64,000 nucleotides of DNA, from the NCBI RefSeq assembly GCF_015832195.1, contig NC_052017.1, positions 105,678,429 through 105,742,428 on the forward strand, written 5' to 3'. The notes beneath the pieces were generated by a model. It saw only the letters and a program-made list of their open reading frames with translations, was not told where the DNA came from and did not search any database. Shown here one piece after another: positions 12,406 through 24,373 of the stretch. This DNA is from Motacilla alba alba. Taxonomy: Eukaryota; Chordata; Aves; Passeriformes; Motacillidae. Made by a program: the position numbers and the translations under genes. Numbering within the stretch: position 1 is the stretch's first letter; every line of letters begins with the position of its first letter.

Positions 12406-14241
12406 TCACACAGTAACATGTTCAAACCCTCACCTTCCTCACCTTTCCCCTGCAAAGGAGCACTGGAACCTTTCTACAGAGCAGCGAGAACCTCCTCCCT
12501 CTTGTGCAGCACAGACACTGTCTTGCTCAGATGCCTGGGGACAATCTGTCTACCATTTCCTTGGCTGCCTTAGATGATTTGAATGGTGATTTTTACTACC
12601 TGGTGCTGTACCCTATACATGGTGGCATGCATATCTGTTCCTTCCCCATCCTGCAGTGAATGTTGCCTTTTGCACAGGATGCATCTTATCCAAACATTCA
12701 ACTAGTGAGGTTTTCTGCTGGAAGAATGTCCTGAATTCATAGCAATTTCTCACTGAATGAAACCTAAAATGATGATTTTCTCTCCCTCTAAGACCTCTTT
12801 CATACACAGTTACCCCATACTGAGAAAACTTTCTCAGGAGGATAGGAGTTTTCTTGTCCTCCATCCCTCTGCCATCACATAGTCTTTTCCAGGCTACTTC
12901 CAAGGTTTCTCCAGCAGAGGAAGGGATAGATTGCTCCTCTGTCTCCCTGTGATAACATCTTGGAAAAGTAGCACAGGGTAGCGCAGGTACCCTTACTAAC
13001 CACACTGCTCTTCGAGTGGCCTTTATGAAGTGTTCAGCTTGCTGACTGGCATTCAGACCCCTTTTTAAGTTGAGTCACTCAAAAAGGTGAGGTGGGGATG
13101 GATGTCTGCTCCATGAGAAACAGCCAGGTGGATGCATGAAATTGGTGCCAAGCTTTTTAGCTTTGTCAAGGGTACAGTGCTCAAGGGCAGCCCTTCAAGG
13201 CTCTTAAAGAAATTAAAACTGAAGATATAGATGTTTCTAATGAAAACTCCTGGAAGGTTTGAAGGCTGTGAGTGGATGATCCAAATGCGGGATTTTGGCA
13301 CAAATAGCTGCAGCACAAAAACCCTGCATGGATTTTTGGACAGCTTTGGTAAATAAATCTTGCTGTAATCAATAGAATCACGGCACTTGCCCATGCTTAG
13401 GGACCTTCACTATAGGGCAGCATATACTCATTTGTAGCATAGGAATGTATATAACAAGGTGCTCTATGGAGTAGCACTTCCACACTTTGGTGGGATGAGG
13501 AAGTGAGGAAAGCATGTGGAGAGAAACAGACAAGCAAGGAATGTGAGGAACCACTGGAGACAGAAGATGTGAGTGCTGAAACCAGAGATACTCCAACAGC
13601 AGATTTTCAATTTGATCTGGGCCATAAGTAAACCTCATCTAGATTGCACCGAGGCATGAGATGTCCTGAAGAAGTCTTGTATTTTCATCGTCCCAGCCTC
13701 CTGAGGAACTGCTGCTGGTCACTATCAGAGTTATCAGCCCTGAAGTCAACATATAGTAGCTGCCAGAGTGCTTCCTGCAGAGAACTCCTCAGCAAATTAC
13801 CCAGTAGACCTCAACAGAAATTAATTAAATAGCTGTGGCTTAGCCTATAATGTAATCAATGAGTCACATCACTATGTTATGTGGATGTAACTGCCTGGTT
13901 GCAGAAAGATTATTCAGCACAATGTGGTTTGGGTTTATATGTCATTATTTAATGATCATTAGCCCCCCCAAGGATCAAAAGCTACCTTAAAAATCCTCTT
14001 GCCAGTGATGCTGGAACATTTGCCCTTCATATGATATTAACAACTGGTGAAAGCTTCTATATCTAATGACAAGAGTAGAAATTAGTTTCTTTCAAGTTTT
14101 CATGTTGCAGGAAAATATTTTGTAAATTATTTTTATTAAATGAAGCTCACCTTCTGGTTATGGAGCCAACACCTGTCTGAATGTGAAGTGCTTAAGAGAG
14201 CGCAAATCAAAATCAGTTTCAAGTTGACTGACCTGCCTTAC

Positions 14242-14422
14242 CAATAAATCATCCTGCCCCAGTTTGAATGCCTCATAGATCTCAGCTGGGGCTTCTCTGC
14301 CCTGGGGATTTGCTTTTGCCCCACTGTGTTGATCACTAATCCAAGCCACTGGTTGCATTCCATCTTTGGCAATTTTCTCTGCTGGGAGGATGTTCCTGTG
14401 CAGTCCTGCAAGCACATCAGAA
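14242..14422 (-). CDS. candidate internal exon of unknown gene
   Basis: On the minus strand a pyrimidine-rich acceptor (…TTTCCACCCCAG) leads into a 181-base open stretch that ends at TTG|GTAAGG, a good donor. The chosen frame begins in phase 2 and ends in phase 0 and encodes about 60 residues, among them 'SDVLAGLHRNILPAEKIAKD' and 'APAEIYEAFKLGQDDLL'. Its mixed, soluble composition looks coding, but a second frame is also open across the same bases. No domain or family is recognised. If real it belongs to a minus-strand gene whose other exons I could not place. Confidence 0.28.
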
Positions 14423-17186
14423 CTGGGGTGGAAAGTCACACAAGGAAGGGCCTTCTGTCTTAAAAAGGTGAACCTTTTTGTTATGTGGATTCTGCTGGGT
14501 GTGATTTATAGCATCCACTGAGCACAGGGATGCAGCTGTCCACCCTGCATTGCTGCTACAGCTGCTCCTACTTATCAGGGTTGGCGTAAGCACTGGGATT
14601 TAGGCCTTGCTGACCGTTCTACAGTATTTTGGATTAAATAGGATATAAATTTAAAGAACAGGTTCTGCTCCTAAGGACCTTCTTAGGGAAATAAGTCTTG
14701 AACTATTTACAGCTTGCTCTATAGCTACTGTAACTGTCAAGAGAAAATGTTTCCTTTGAAATGGCATTCTCTTTCCAGACTTCTTTGATAAGTGTTGTCA
14801 TGTTAAGTGGGAACTGTGACCTTCATGTATATTGTAGAGAAGCAGATAAACATGAAATACAGATGTCATTTGTGAATGCTTATTTCTGCAACATATATTC
14901 TCTTTTTGACAAGGCAATACTTTTTAACAGATACATTCAACTTCATTCTAGCTATAAAATTTAGATTCAGATCAGGAGCTGGACTTTCTGAAGCATCTTC
15001 TTTTGGACCATACTAGGGCTTAAGATTGACATTATCTAATACAAGACTAGTTGCAGGGTATGTAGAAGGTGTTTACTTTTACCAGGCTTTCAGAATAATT
15101 CAATGTAGTCTGTGGCAACTATGAGCATCTCATTTTCCTGCTTTATAACACACTAAGTACAGCAGTTTGCCTGTTCCCATTCATCTCTCTGTGCTAAACT
15201 GTCCCATTCTCTTTGGCTCCTTTCATACCAAAATGATATCAGCCTTCTATTCATCTTGTTTCCTGCCTCTGCTGTATCCTTTCCAAAACTGAGTGTATAA
15301 AATGCTGTAGCTGCAGCATGAGCATTATTGATGCTTATTGTGGGACTGTGCAATCTCTACTTTTTCTCTCCTTAAAAATCAGGATAGTGCTCACCTATTT
15401 TTCGTTTAATGGCAATTAAATTCGGAGCAGATCTTTACATTAAATGATCAACAGTGCTGCTTAGGGACTTCTCCTTAAACATCAGCATGTTTGCATTCTT
15501 CCTGTGCCAGTGCAAAATGCCTGACATCACACCACGCAGCCCTCCATTTTCTTGTGTCAGATATTAGCGCTTAAAATTTAACAACTGATGAGCACATTTT
15601 GCAATTGGCTGCATTTCTCCATTTTATTTTCTTCTGGGATTTTGATATGTCTGGCAGGGGATGTAGGATATGAAGGAGACAGCCCTCCAGACTCTGAATT
15701 ATCCAGCAATAGCAATAAGGCCTGCATCAGAGGAGAAGAACTAGGCATCTTTTTAGTCTGGTAGTGTGAGCCACTATAATGTAGTGTGTAAATGTATGTG
15801 GAGGTTTTTTTATGTGATGAAAAAATAAATGCATTTGGTTTATGTACCATGGTTTTGGTAGCAGGGCAGCTGCAGGATTGGTTTCTGTGAGATGAGGAGC
15901 TGCTGCCATGAGGGGCAGACCCAGTTCCAGCCAGCTCCAGTGTAGACCCAGGGCTGCCCAAAGCTGAGCCTCTCAGCCGATGCTGGTTGTTCCTCTGTGA
16001 TAATGGATTGATGATAGTCTGGAAAATGCCAGTGCTTCTGGTCAGCTTCCTTTCTACCTGGTCTTGACTGAATGACCAAGCACAAATTCAAGTCAGAGGA
16101 GACTTTCTTTTTAATATTTCCTCCCATTTCCTTCAGACCCCATTATATGAACTCATGGTACATGAACCAAGCAGGAAAAGTACAGTAGTAAGAACTCTGA
16201 AGGGCTTTAGTATTGCATTAGTGTGCTTCACTCCCCTTGGTATAATATAAAAATGGCAAAGATGGTATGGAATGAGCATTTTTAATAACTCTCCTAAGTG
16301 TTCTATTAACTGCCGTGTATCATACAAATGAGATGCAGAAACTAGGGAAGCATTTTCAGTTGCTGAGTAAAAACAATTTAGGGTGTAAATGTACTTCCAG
16401 ATCTGCACACAGGAATCCTGCCAACCAGGCTTGTGTTAATTTTATTATTTTTTAAAAAAGTTTTAGTAGAGAAGTTCATGACACAAAGGTAGTGGAAATA
16501 TCCTTGCATCGAGTCAGTGTGTTTTTGAGGCTAAGAATAGCCTGCAATCTGTGCCACACTGTAATGGTTCATGGTCACCTCCCTATGTTGGACAGAAGTC
16601 AGGGCTCACGCTGGCTCTTTGAGATGTCTTCTGTCCCAGGTTTTCACCTGAATGCCTTCAACCCCAGTGTCTGAGACTGTCAACTGCCTTGGTGAGTACT
16701 GATCTTCAGACACATCTGGAGTCCCTTACAGGGGCTGGCGAAACCAGCTTGGAGTGGAATTGCTGGAAATATATTTATATTTATACGTATATATAGTATA
16801 TATATGTGTATATATATGAGCATAAAATGCTTATGCAGCTAATTAAAGGCAACTGTGACATTTTGTGGCATGTTGATATAATGCCATTAAAGTGAAATGT
16901 CTGTCAAACACCTGCTGCTCTCTGCGCCCTCCTACCTGGCAGCACTGTGAGGACGGAGATTAGAGGCATGCACAGCAGAAAAGCTGCTGTGTGGCATGCT
17001 TTTATTTCAACCAGTTTATGCCACACACAGCACAAAACGCTGTAATTTTTGTTTTCACTTCTCCTTTAAAGTCCTCGGCGATTGTATTTATCTTTGCTGG
17101 TACACAGATACCATTGTGAAGAGGGATGATACTTCTTAATAATGTATGTTTCTCCTTTTCTCTCTCTCCTTTCTTATATGTATTAG
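14423..17186. other. noncoding, no gene recognised
   Basis: No exon chain or known repeat was found. A TA/TG-rich run lies at 16769-16818. A donor-like CTTG|GTGAGT near 16691 has only a weak upstream exon. Confidence 0.45.
16769..16818. repeat. TA-rich microsatellite
   Basis: An interrupted (TA)n/(TATG) run of about 50 bases with ACGTAT and GTGTAT interruptions. Confidence 0.85.
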
Positions 17187-17359
17187 GCAAAAAAATAGAT
17201 CAAAGAAATGCGCTTTGCTTAGGAGGCACAAAAATTCATGATTATCCTGATTTTTTTCAGGAAGGCTCAGAGGAAGACTTATACATTGACCCACTATTGA
17301 TTACCTCTTTCCAAAATGTTATGCAGAAAAACCTCTTAGACTTTCTGTACAGAATCTGA
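17187..17359 (+). CDS. weak candidate terminal exon
   Basis: A long pyrimidine tract ending in ATTAG precedes an open stretch that runs to TGA at 17357-17359. Its 57 codons read as a charged, mixed sequence (for example 'IHDYPDFFQEGSEEDLYIDP'). There is no recognised family, and no AATAAA was seen within several hundred bases downstream. No partner exon was identified. It may be chance. Confidence 0.18.
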
Positions 17360-20300
17360 CCTTTAGTAAAAGGCTAATCATGCCCTAGATAAGCCTTCTT
17401 AAGATTAGAAAATATCATAATTTTAGGTGCCAGTCTAAGCAGGAACACCATTGTTGACCAATGTGAATGTCTGCTCAGAATTTGAAATAATAACAGAAAT
17501 GTAACTGCAGATGCCAGGATCATATAGTTTTATACTGCTTGGATACTTCCTAAGAGTCACTAAAACCTGCGCCAGATCTGAACTGGGACTGTGGGCAAAT
17601 GCATTTCTGAGAGGGAGGAATTTGTATGAGGTGCATTTCCCTGTTTATGTGCTGCATTCCACTGGGCAAGTATCTTCTTGAGAGCAGGAATATACACAAT
17701 GAGATTTCTTGAGATGGAATGGCTCATAGGTCATTGTATAAAATGTCTTTATGGAATTGGTAAATGGCAAGGATAAGGATAGGCTACCATCTAGTGGATA
17801 CATCGTAAAATTATTACATTTGTATTTAACCCATTTTGTGACTTGAACGGCTAAACTAAAGAAAATCAATTCAACTCTTACACGCTGAAGTGCCACCTGA
17901 AAGCAGTCTAACCATTTGTGCATTCAGCCTGATTTTAAAAAAACATGCTGTGCTTTCTTCTGGTACCTCAAAGCAGCTCTGTCCCAAAGCCAAAAGAGAC
18001 AGGACAGAGAATACCATATTGGTCAGGTGTTCTTATTCTTTATTGACCTCTAGGATGCAAACATACAAATGCACATTAGTATCTGTAAGATAGTTTGAAG
18101 GTGTAAAACACAGAGAGAGGTCTAAAATAGACAAAATAGAAGTAAGAAGACATTTAACTCAAATATCATGGCACGTGCCTAAAGGCACAACATAAAATAC
18201 CTTGTGTACCTCAGCAATTACTGCAGAAGGAATACAAGTCTAATCTTCCTTACAGCTCTCCTCTACCCAGCTCTTCAGTGCAGTGATTTCTAACCTGAAC
18301 TGCTATGCTTGCCTCTGGAGGAATAAGGCCTCAGAAGCATCTTGATATGCTGATGTACACTGAGCTCTTTGTGTGATGTGGGTAGGAATAACAAAAGTAA
18401 GTCATGCAAATGATGACATCTGAGTCTGATCTAGGTTGGTGGAATCATCACTGCAACTGGACAGACAGAAAGGACATGGAGTTGTTGGATGCATCCACAT
18501 GTCTTTGTTGCTCTGAGAGCTGCAGCTCAGTTACAAAGAATGTGGAATTAAATGCAAAACATAGATAAAGAGCTGGGTAACGCATGTCTTAGATGAACTT
18601 CCTTGTTATAGGAAGTACTTGCATCAGAGAATGAGAGATAAACATAAAAATAGAGCAGCTGGTCTACTGGGCTTGTGGATTACACTGATGGTGCTCTGAT
18701 CTGATCAGGTGATTTAACTCCTCACCCCATGATAGCGGCTTCAGAAACATTTGTTACTGTCTGATAACAATGAGACATGACATAGACCTGCCTTACTACC
18801 TGGACCACAGTATGTCTACAACTCATTTTCTTAAACAGTGGAAATATGAGCTGGCCTGTGTGCCAAATGGCTTTGTGCTGCCTGCCTTGACCTTCCGTAT
18901 CTGCACAGAGGATAACGGATGTGTGCTGTGGGAGGAGCACATGTTGTGTGCCTACCTCCCTGTAGGGATGTACCATGAGCTGAAGGGAGGGTTGGAAAGA
19001 GTGCTGTGGAAGCTGGAACCCTCCTGCTGCCAGCACCAAACTGGTACTGAAGCAGGGGGTACTGAAACTCCTATTTGTATGGACCTGTAGCACTACATCC
19101 TCTGTGGAGCAAGGACAAGGTAGGCTGAGGACACAAAAAGAGAGATCATGAGACATATTCCATTTGGCTTTAAGCTGTCTGTCTCCAGTGATGTTAGTAA
19201 TGCAGCCACGGCAGCACATAGTTCAGTACAGGTATTTCCCAGCTAGTTTTTTACCCAGCTCTAAGGGCAAGGTATGCCACTTCTGCTGTTTCAGCACAAA
19301 TGAAACTAGCCCAGGCAGCCAGTTCTATGTTACAAATTCTTTCCAAGACTCAATAACATGAAAAATACAAAGCACTTATCTACCTTGTTAAATGCATAAA
19401 CAGCTGCTTTTTTTAAACTCATTAACCTTTGGACCAACCTAGCTCGAGGTTTCTCACCTGCTGTAGCTGTTTTGATAGCTCAACTTCTGTGCCTAAGCAG
19501 ACACACAAAGCAACAGAGAGAGGGGAGGTTAAAACAGAAGCTTGCTCACACTCAAATTCAGGTGGACAGCTGTAATTCTGCCAGGCTAGGGCAGCAGTTC
19601 CTCCCTAGAGGCAGCAGTCACCTTTCTGGATCATTGGTTTTTTGCTGGAAGCTGGAATTGGAAGGGATGTCTTCTAGTTGAACAATGTGTCCTTCTATCT
19701 CCTGGTGGCAGGAGACAGCACAAAAAGCACCAGATAACCAAGCAAAGTCTGAATCAAGAGTCTTTCAAGTTAAACAGTGAGATGCAGCAAATGCCAAGGC
19801 CTGAGGTTTATTGTTAAAGCCCATGGGACTTGGTGAGTGGGCATTAATACTACTAGAAAAAGATAAACACAAAATAAGATGTGGAAACTCTCCACCTCTG
19901 ATAAGGTAAAAACTCTCAAATTTTATAGATTTTTATATTTTTGCTCCACAGAAACTAAAGAAATCCTCTTCCAGATTTTTCTAATAATCTTTGTCCAACT
20001 GATCTTAGCCCATCACGGTCAAACCAGTGAAGTCCGGTTCCCAAAGTAATGTGCCTAACCTTCATGAAGTCTGCCCTGGTAGGATATTTTAAGACTGATC
20101 TGTCCAAAATGACCTTCTGTAGAGGTCTCTCTTCCACCTGACCTGAGTCACCTGCTGCCTATTACCCCTCATGGTACCCACCCTACAAAACAGGCATTCC
20201 TGAACCTGAGAAATTTCAATTGAGTTTTCTCAATACTGAGAAAAACAATCCTGTTTATAGAGGAATAGGATATGACTACCCCTGATGTTTTAGCGACCTC

Positions 20301-23300
20301 ATTATCCAAAGGGTAAAAATTAAGCCCGGTGCTACAAAAAAGGTAGCAAATAAAAAAGGCACAAATTAGGAACATAATAGTATTCATACATACATATGGG
20401 TTTTTTTCTGCAAATAATAAAATGCTTCCCCAGAAAAAATGCTTCCTCAGAAAAAACCCACTGGTTGGTACCGCTAACCACAAACCACTCAAATTCAATA
20501 TAGTGAGGTGTAAACATGGAATAAGTTGACAGAACTCAACCAATCAAGGATAATACATAATCAGAGGACACATTTTTGTGAACTGGGGTGTTTTGTGAGC
20601 ATGATGTGAATAGAAAATTTACTGGCCTGGAAGGGATTTGGCTGGAGATTCCCCAAGACATCAGATCTGAGCTACAGCAGCTCATACATCTCAAGGAATA
20701 AGAAAGAAAGGACAAGGTGTTGAAGAGGTAAGAGTCCTTCTGCTGACACATTGATAGTCAGCTTCCAAGGATAGGGATGTTTTCTTTTGACCATTTTACT
20801 TAGTCTGGTTTCTGTCTCCACTTATGAAGATTTACTTCTCCTGAATTGACATTTCTATCTACTGCTGCATTTTAGTTTTCACCCTGTGGTTGCACCAGCT
20901 CACAGTCATGTGTTTATCTCTGTTTTGGAGAATGGAAACATTTAAAAAGCCTTTCCCCCACCCGGTGCCTGTGACCTTGCATTGAGCAGAGCTACACAAA
21001 CATTCAGAACAAAATCCAAATACAAACCTGAAACCTGCCTTTGGGTTTTGTTATGAACTTGAAACTGAATTTTACCCCAAGTTTTATGAGCCTTGTCTGA
21101 GTTGGAGGGGACCTGGTCTGATTTAAGGTTTTACAGGGAACCATTTGATACTCAGAGGCTTAATGTGATTTTGGCTTGAAACAAGCAGTTCTTGGCTCGC
21201 TTCAGGCATTTGAATCCCATATCCAAGGTGAAATCCAAGGGCTGTGTAAAGTTAGGACAAACTGAACCTGATGTGTGCACATGCTCACGCACAAGCAAGT
21301 TGTGTCTTAATGCGCCTCGCCAAATTCTGCACGGGATTGTGGCTCTGTTGAGGAGCATCGGGATGTGTCTCCTCAAGTTCCAATCCAGAGCAGAGCAGGC
21401 TGGCGAAATCTGAGCTGCAGACAACTGAAGCTCAGACCCTGGCCTTCTGTAAACAAACACCTCACTCTCCATATGTTTGTGGAGTAATAGTGACATCCTG
21501 TGGCCAGTCCCGATTAGTCCCAAGCACGGACAGGCTGTTTATTCCTACTACTGCTAGACATGAGGACCTGCCGGGAGAAAGGATGAAGGCAGAACTGGAG
21601 AGGGAAAAATTTCAGCCTTCCTTAATCTAGATGTTTAACTTCAATGGAGAGGAAAGAGTTACAACCCATTTGCTCTTTAGTCATAATCCAAACATTAAGG
21701 CCCTTAGCTAATTTAAATGTAAAGTGATTTTAAACATGCTTTCAGGAGCTAAGCATAGAAATGAATACCCATGGGAGGCACTGGGCACAGCAACTGGAAG
21801 GGGGAATAGGGAAACTAAGATCTGAGCCTAGAGCAAGGAGAGGCCATTGGTGAGGTGGGAGTCAGGGATGTTTGAGACCATCCTCCAGAGCCTTCTGAGA
21901 TGATCCAAATAAACCAAGTATAAAGGTAGAAGCAGGAGGTAGCACTGAAATGGAAGAGCAGTTTCCTTTCCCAAGCATGCTGTATTTTGATGTTAACAGG
22001 CACGACTGTGGCACCGTGGCAGGTTCAGTGAGGGATGTCTCTTTTTTCCCCTTGCAGCCGACAAGCTCTTGCTCAAGTACCGAGGAAATATACTGCCAGC
22101 TGAGTCAAGTATAAGGATTGCACAGAAAAGAGAAAATTTAAGAGAAAAAAAAAACAGGTGTAGGGCAGCCAATAAATTGTCAATGAAGAGAGAAAGCAGG
22201 CAAAGAGAGCAGCTGGCTAGAGCCCAGCAGAAGAAACTCAGTGCCTGGGAGACCAGCTTTCTGTGCTACATTATTTCAAAAGCCAAGAAGCCACTGGAGT
22301 TCAAGGAGAGAAGGAGCTGGACAGCCAAGGTGACTTTTCTTATGGGTATTCTCATTTTTATTGCCTAAATTACAGTAACTCCTGTGATGTGACAGAGATG
22401 CTGTTCCTGCCCTGAGGTGTCCACCGATGTTGTTTTATGCCTTGGACAGTGTGATCCAAGGCCAGCCAGACTCAAGGAAGCCAACTAGACACAAGGAACA
22501 CGATGTGCTGTGGGATTATGGCTGAGCTGAGTGGCAGAAGGGAGATGTAAAAAGGCAGAGAGTGTCAGAGAGAGAAAGCGGTGTCCCCATTGCGCAGAGG
22601 AAAGAAGCAGTGGGGAAGAGGTGAAGTTGTGATGTTTTCCAGTGACCATGACTTCCTTGTAGAATTTGATTGTCCCGAGACATTTCCTGAATTGCACAGG
22701 CTTGTTATATGGGACAGAGCCCGTGTTGTATCTGGTGTTTCAGAGGGAACATTCACTCTTGCAAATATTTGATTTGCGTTTGGAGCCTGCAAGGTAGGGG
22801 TGGATATAATGTCAGCCCTTGACACTGGCTTGAGGTTCAAGTACTTTTTCCTACAGGGTGAGGGAGTTGTTTCATTGGACAGCTGGCAGAAGCAAATGAT
22901 TTAGTGGACATGCAGACTTTTAGACTATTCTCACAAGATGGGCTGAATTTCAGGTGATGAGACAAGTCTTTCACCTTCTTCTCAGATGGCTGTAGAAAAC
23001 CACAAATATACTTTTGTTGTACTGGGGATCTGATAAAAAAAGAACCATTTCCCAACCCAAAAAGTAAGTAGAATTTGCACAAACCCCACATTAGCTACAG
23101 ACCAATCTATTTTCCTGGTGGCTGGCACAGCAAACCATGGGCTGATACTGATAATTCAGTGTCTTCAAGAAACAGCAGAAAGACCAGAGCAACTAAGGGA
23201 AGAGTCAGTGAGGTAAAACAAGACAGATGCAAGAGTACTTCTAATGTGGCCCTGAAACAAAACAGCTACCTGGAGAGAGAGTTTGGGGACTGAATGCTGA

Positions 23301-24294
23301 CTGGAAGAAGCCAGGAGCCATAAAAAGTGAAACAGGCTCCTGTTGTCTGGTTCTCTGCCCATGGTCTGGGAAGCAAGGCTTCATGTATTTCTGTAAAATA
23401 AAAAGAACTATATCCAAAATAGTAGATCATCATGATTTTCTCGCTCTACTGGGGACAACCTACAGGGCTTTGGATTTGATCTAGCTGCTTGGGCAGCAGC
23501 AGCTCTGGTCTGATAGATTAGCAAAGTCTCTGTGGTGAGTTTGTCATCGCCGCTGATTCAGTGCCCTCCAAATACCTGCCTCTCATCACTGTTCTGCACA
23601 ATTCCCAAATTAGACTGTGGTGCCAGGTAGTGAACTCTCCCACTTTCTATGCTCTGATTGAGTTTGTAGGTCTTACAAACACGGAGGTAATGCTATTAGT
23701 TTTCAAGAGTGGGATTCTTCGATCTGATCATTAACTTTCTCCATTGCTCCCTGCCCCCTTTGCTGTAACTCTTTCCTGCCTCATCTACAAACTGCTGCAT
23801 CTGCTGGAATAGTAAGAGACTCTTAACCAGTCACTGCAGCTCCCTTACACCTTCCCAAAGCCTGAGGTTTAGAAAAGCAGCTTTGAGGATCTGTCACGCT
23901 AGGAGAAAGAAATATGCTAAGGTTTAGCCGTCCTCTTGCTGAGAATTTACTTTTGTTAAATGGGAATATAGAGTTAAAATCAAACATTTGCTTACAAGGG
24001 TCAAGTGTCTGCAGCTGGACCATGCCTGATCCTAAATCTGACCTGCAATAAATATTGCTGCTAAACAGAGCACATCATAATAAAAGTCTATGGATGTCTT
24101 CAAAATATATAAGCATAGCTAGCCACTAACATAGCAAAGATGTTTCAGAGGAAACGAATTCAGGAGAAGTCCTAGAGAATCAGCTCTTCCATCCCATCAG
24201 ATCCTTACACTGGTGAAATTGATTGAAGGTCCTTGTTTTTTTCGTATTTATTTTCCTCTGCTTTTCTTTCCCCTTCTCTTTCCTTGTGTTGCAG
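17360..24294. other. noncoding, no gene recognised
   Basis: About 7 kb without a supported exon or dated repeat. A 17-base unit is tandemly duplicated with one mismatch at 20420-20453. A CTTGCAG acceptor-like site near 22058 leads into a purine-rich open stretch with no clear donor. The 165-codon minus and 106-codon plus frames at 18.7-19.2 kb overlap each other and show no family. Confidence 0.4.
20420..20453. repeat. 17-bp tandem duplication
   Basis: Units at 20420-20436 and 20437-20453 read AAATGCTTCC(C/T)CAGAAA and differ at one base. It is a simple local duplication. Confidence 0.85.
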
Positions 24295-24373
24295 CTACTC
24301 TTCACTGTAGCTTTGAGTCCTCAGTGCACAGCTGTCTCCCTGCCAATAACCTCTACTCCTGGAGCAATGCTGG
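24295..24373 (+). CDS. candidate internal exon, extracellular-like
   Basis: The splice sites are strong on both sides: a 40-base pyrimidine tract ending TTGCAG, and a GG|GTAAGT donor. Two of three frames are open across the 79 bases. The more protein-like one starts in phase 1, ends in phase 2 and reads 'TLHCSFESSVHSC…LYSWSNA', with paired cysteines and a C-x-F-E pattern loosely like the start of a MAM domain. That resemblance is only suggestive. No partner exons were found nearby, so gene identity is unknown. Confidence 0.3.

Larger units (their letters stand above)
11075..14241. other. noncoding, simple repeats
   Basis: It holds a T18 run (11627-11644), a three-copy tandem repeat (11835-11910) and a long A-rich tract (12361-12405). 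A strong donor-like AG|GTAAGT occurs at about 12077. The frame upstream of it is only weakly supported as an exon. No gene was recognised. Confidence 0.45.

Noticed and set aside
18722..19219. 165-codon minus and 106-codon plus frames overlapping each other
   Set aside because: Mutual shadows with no recognised motif. Composition follows local bases rather than codon structure.
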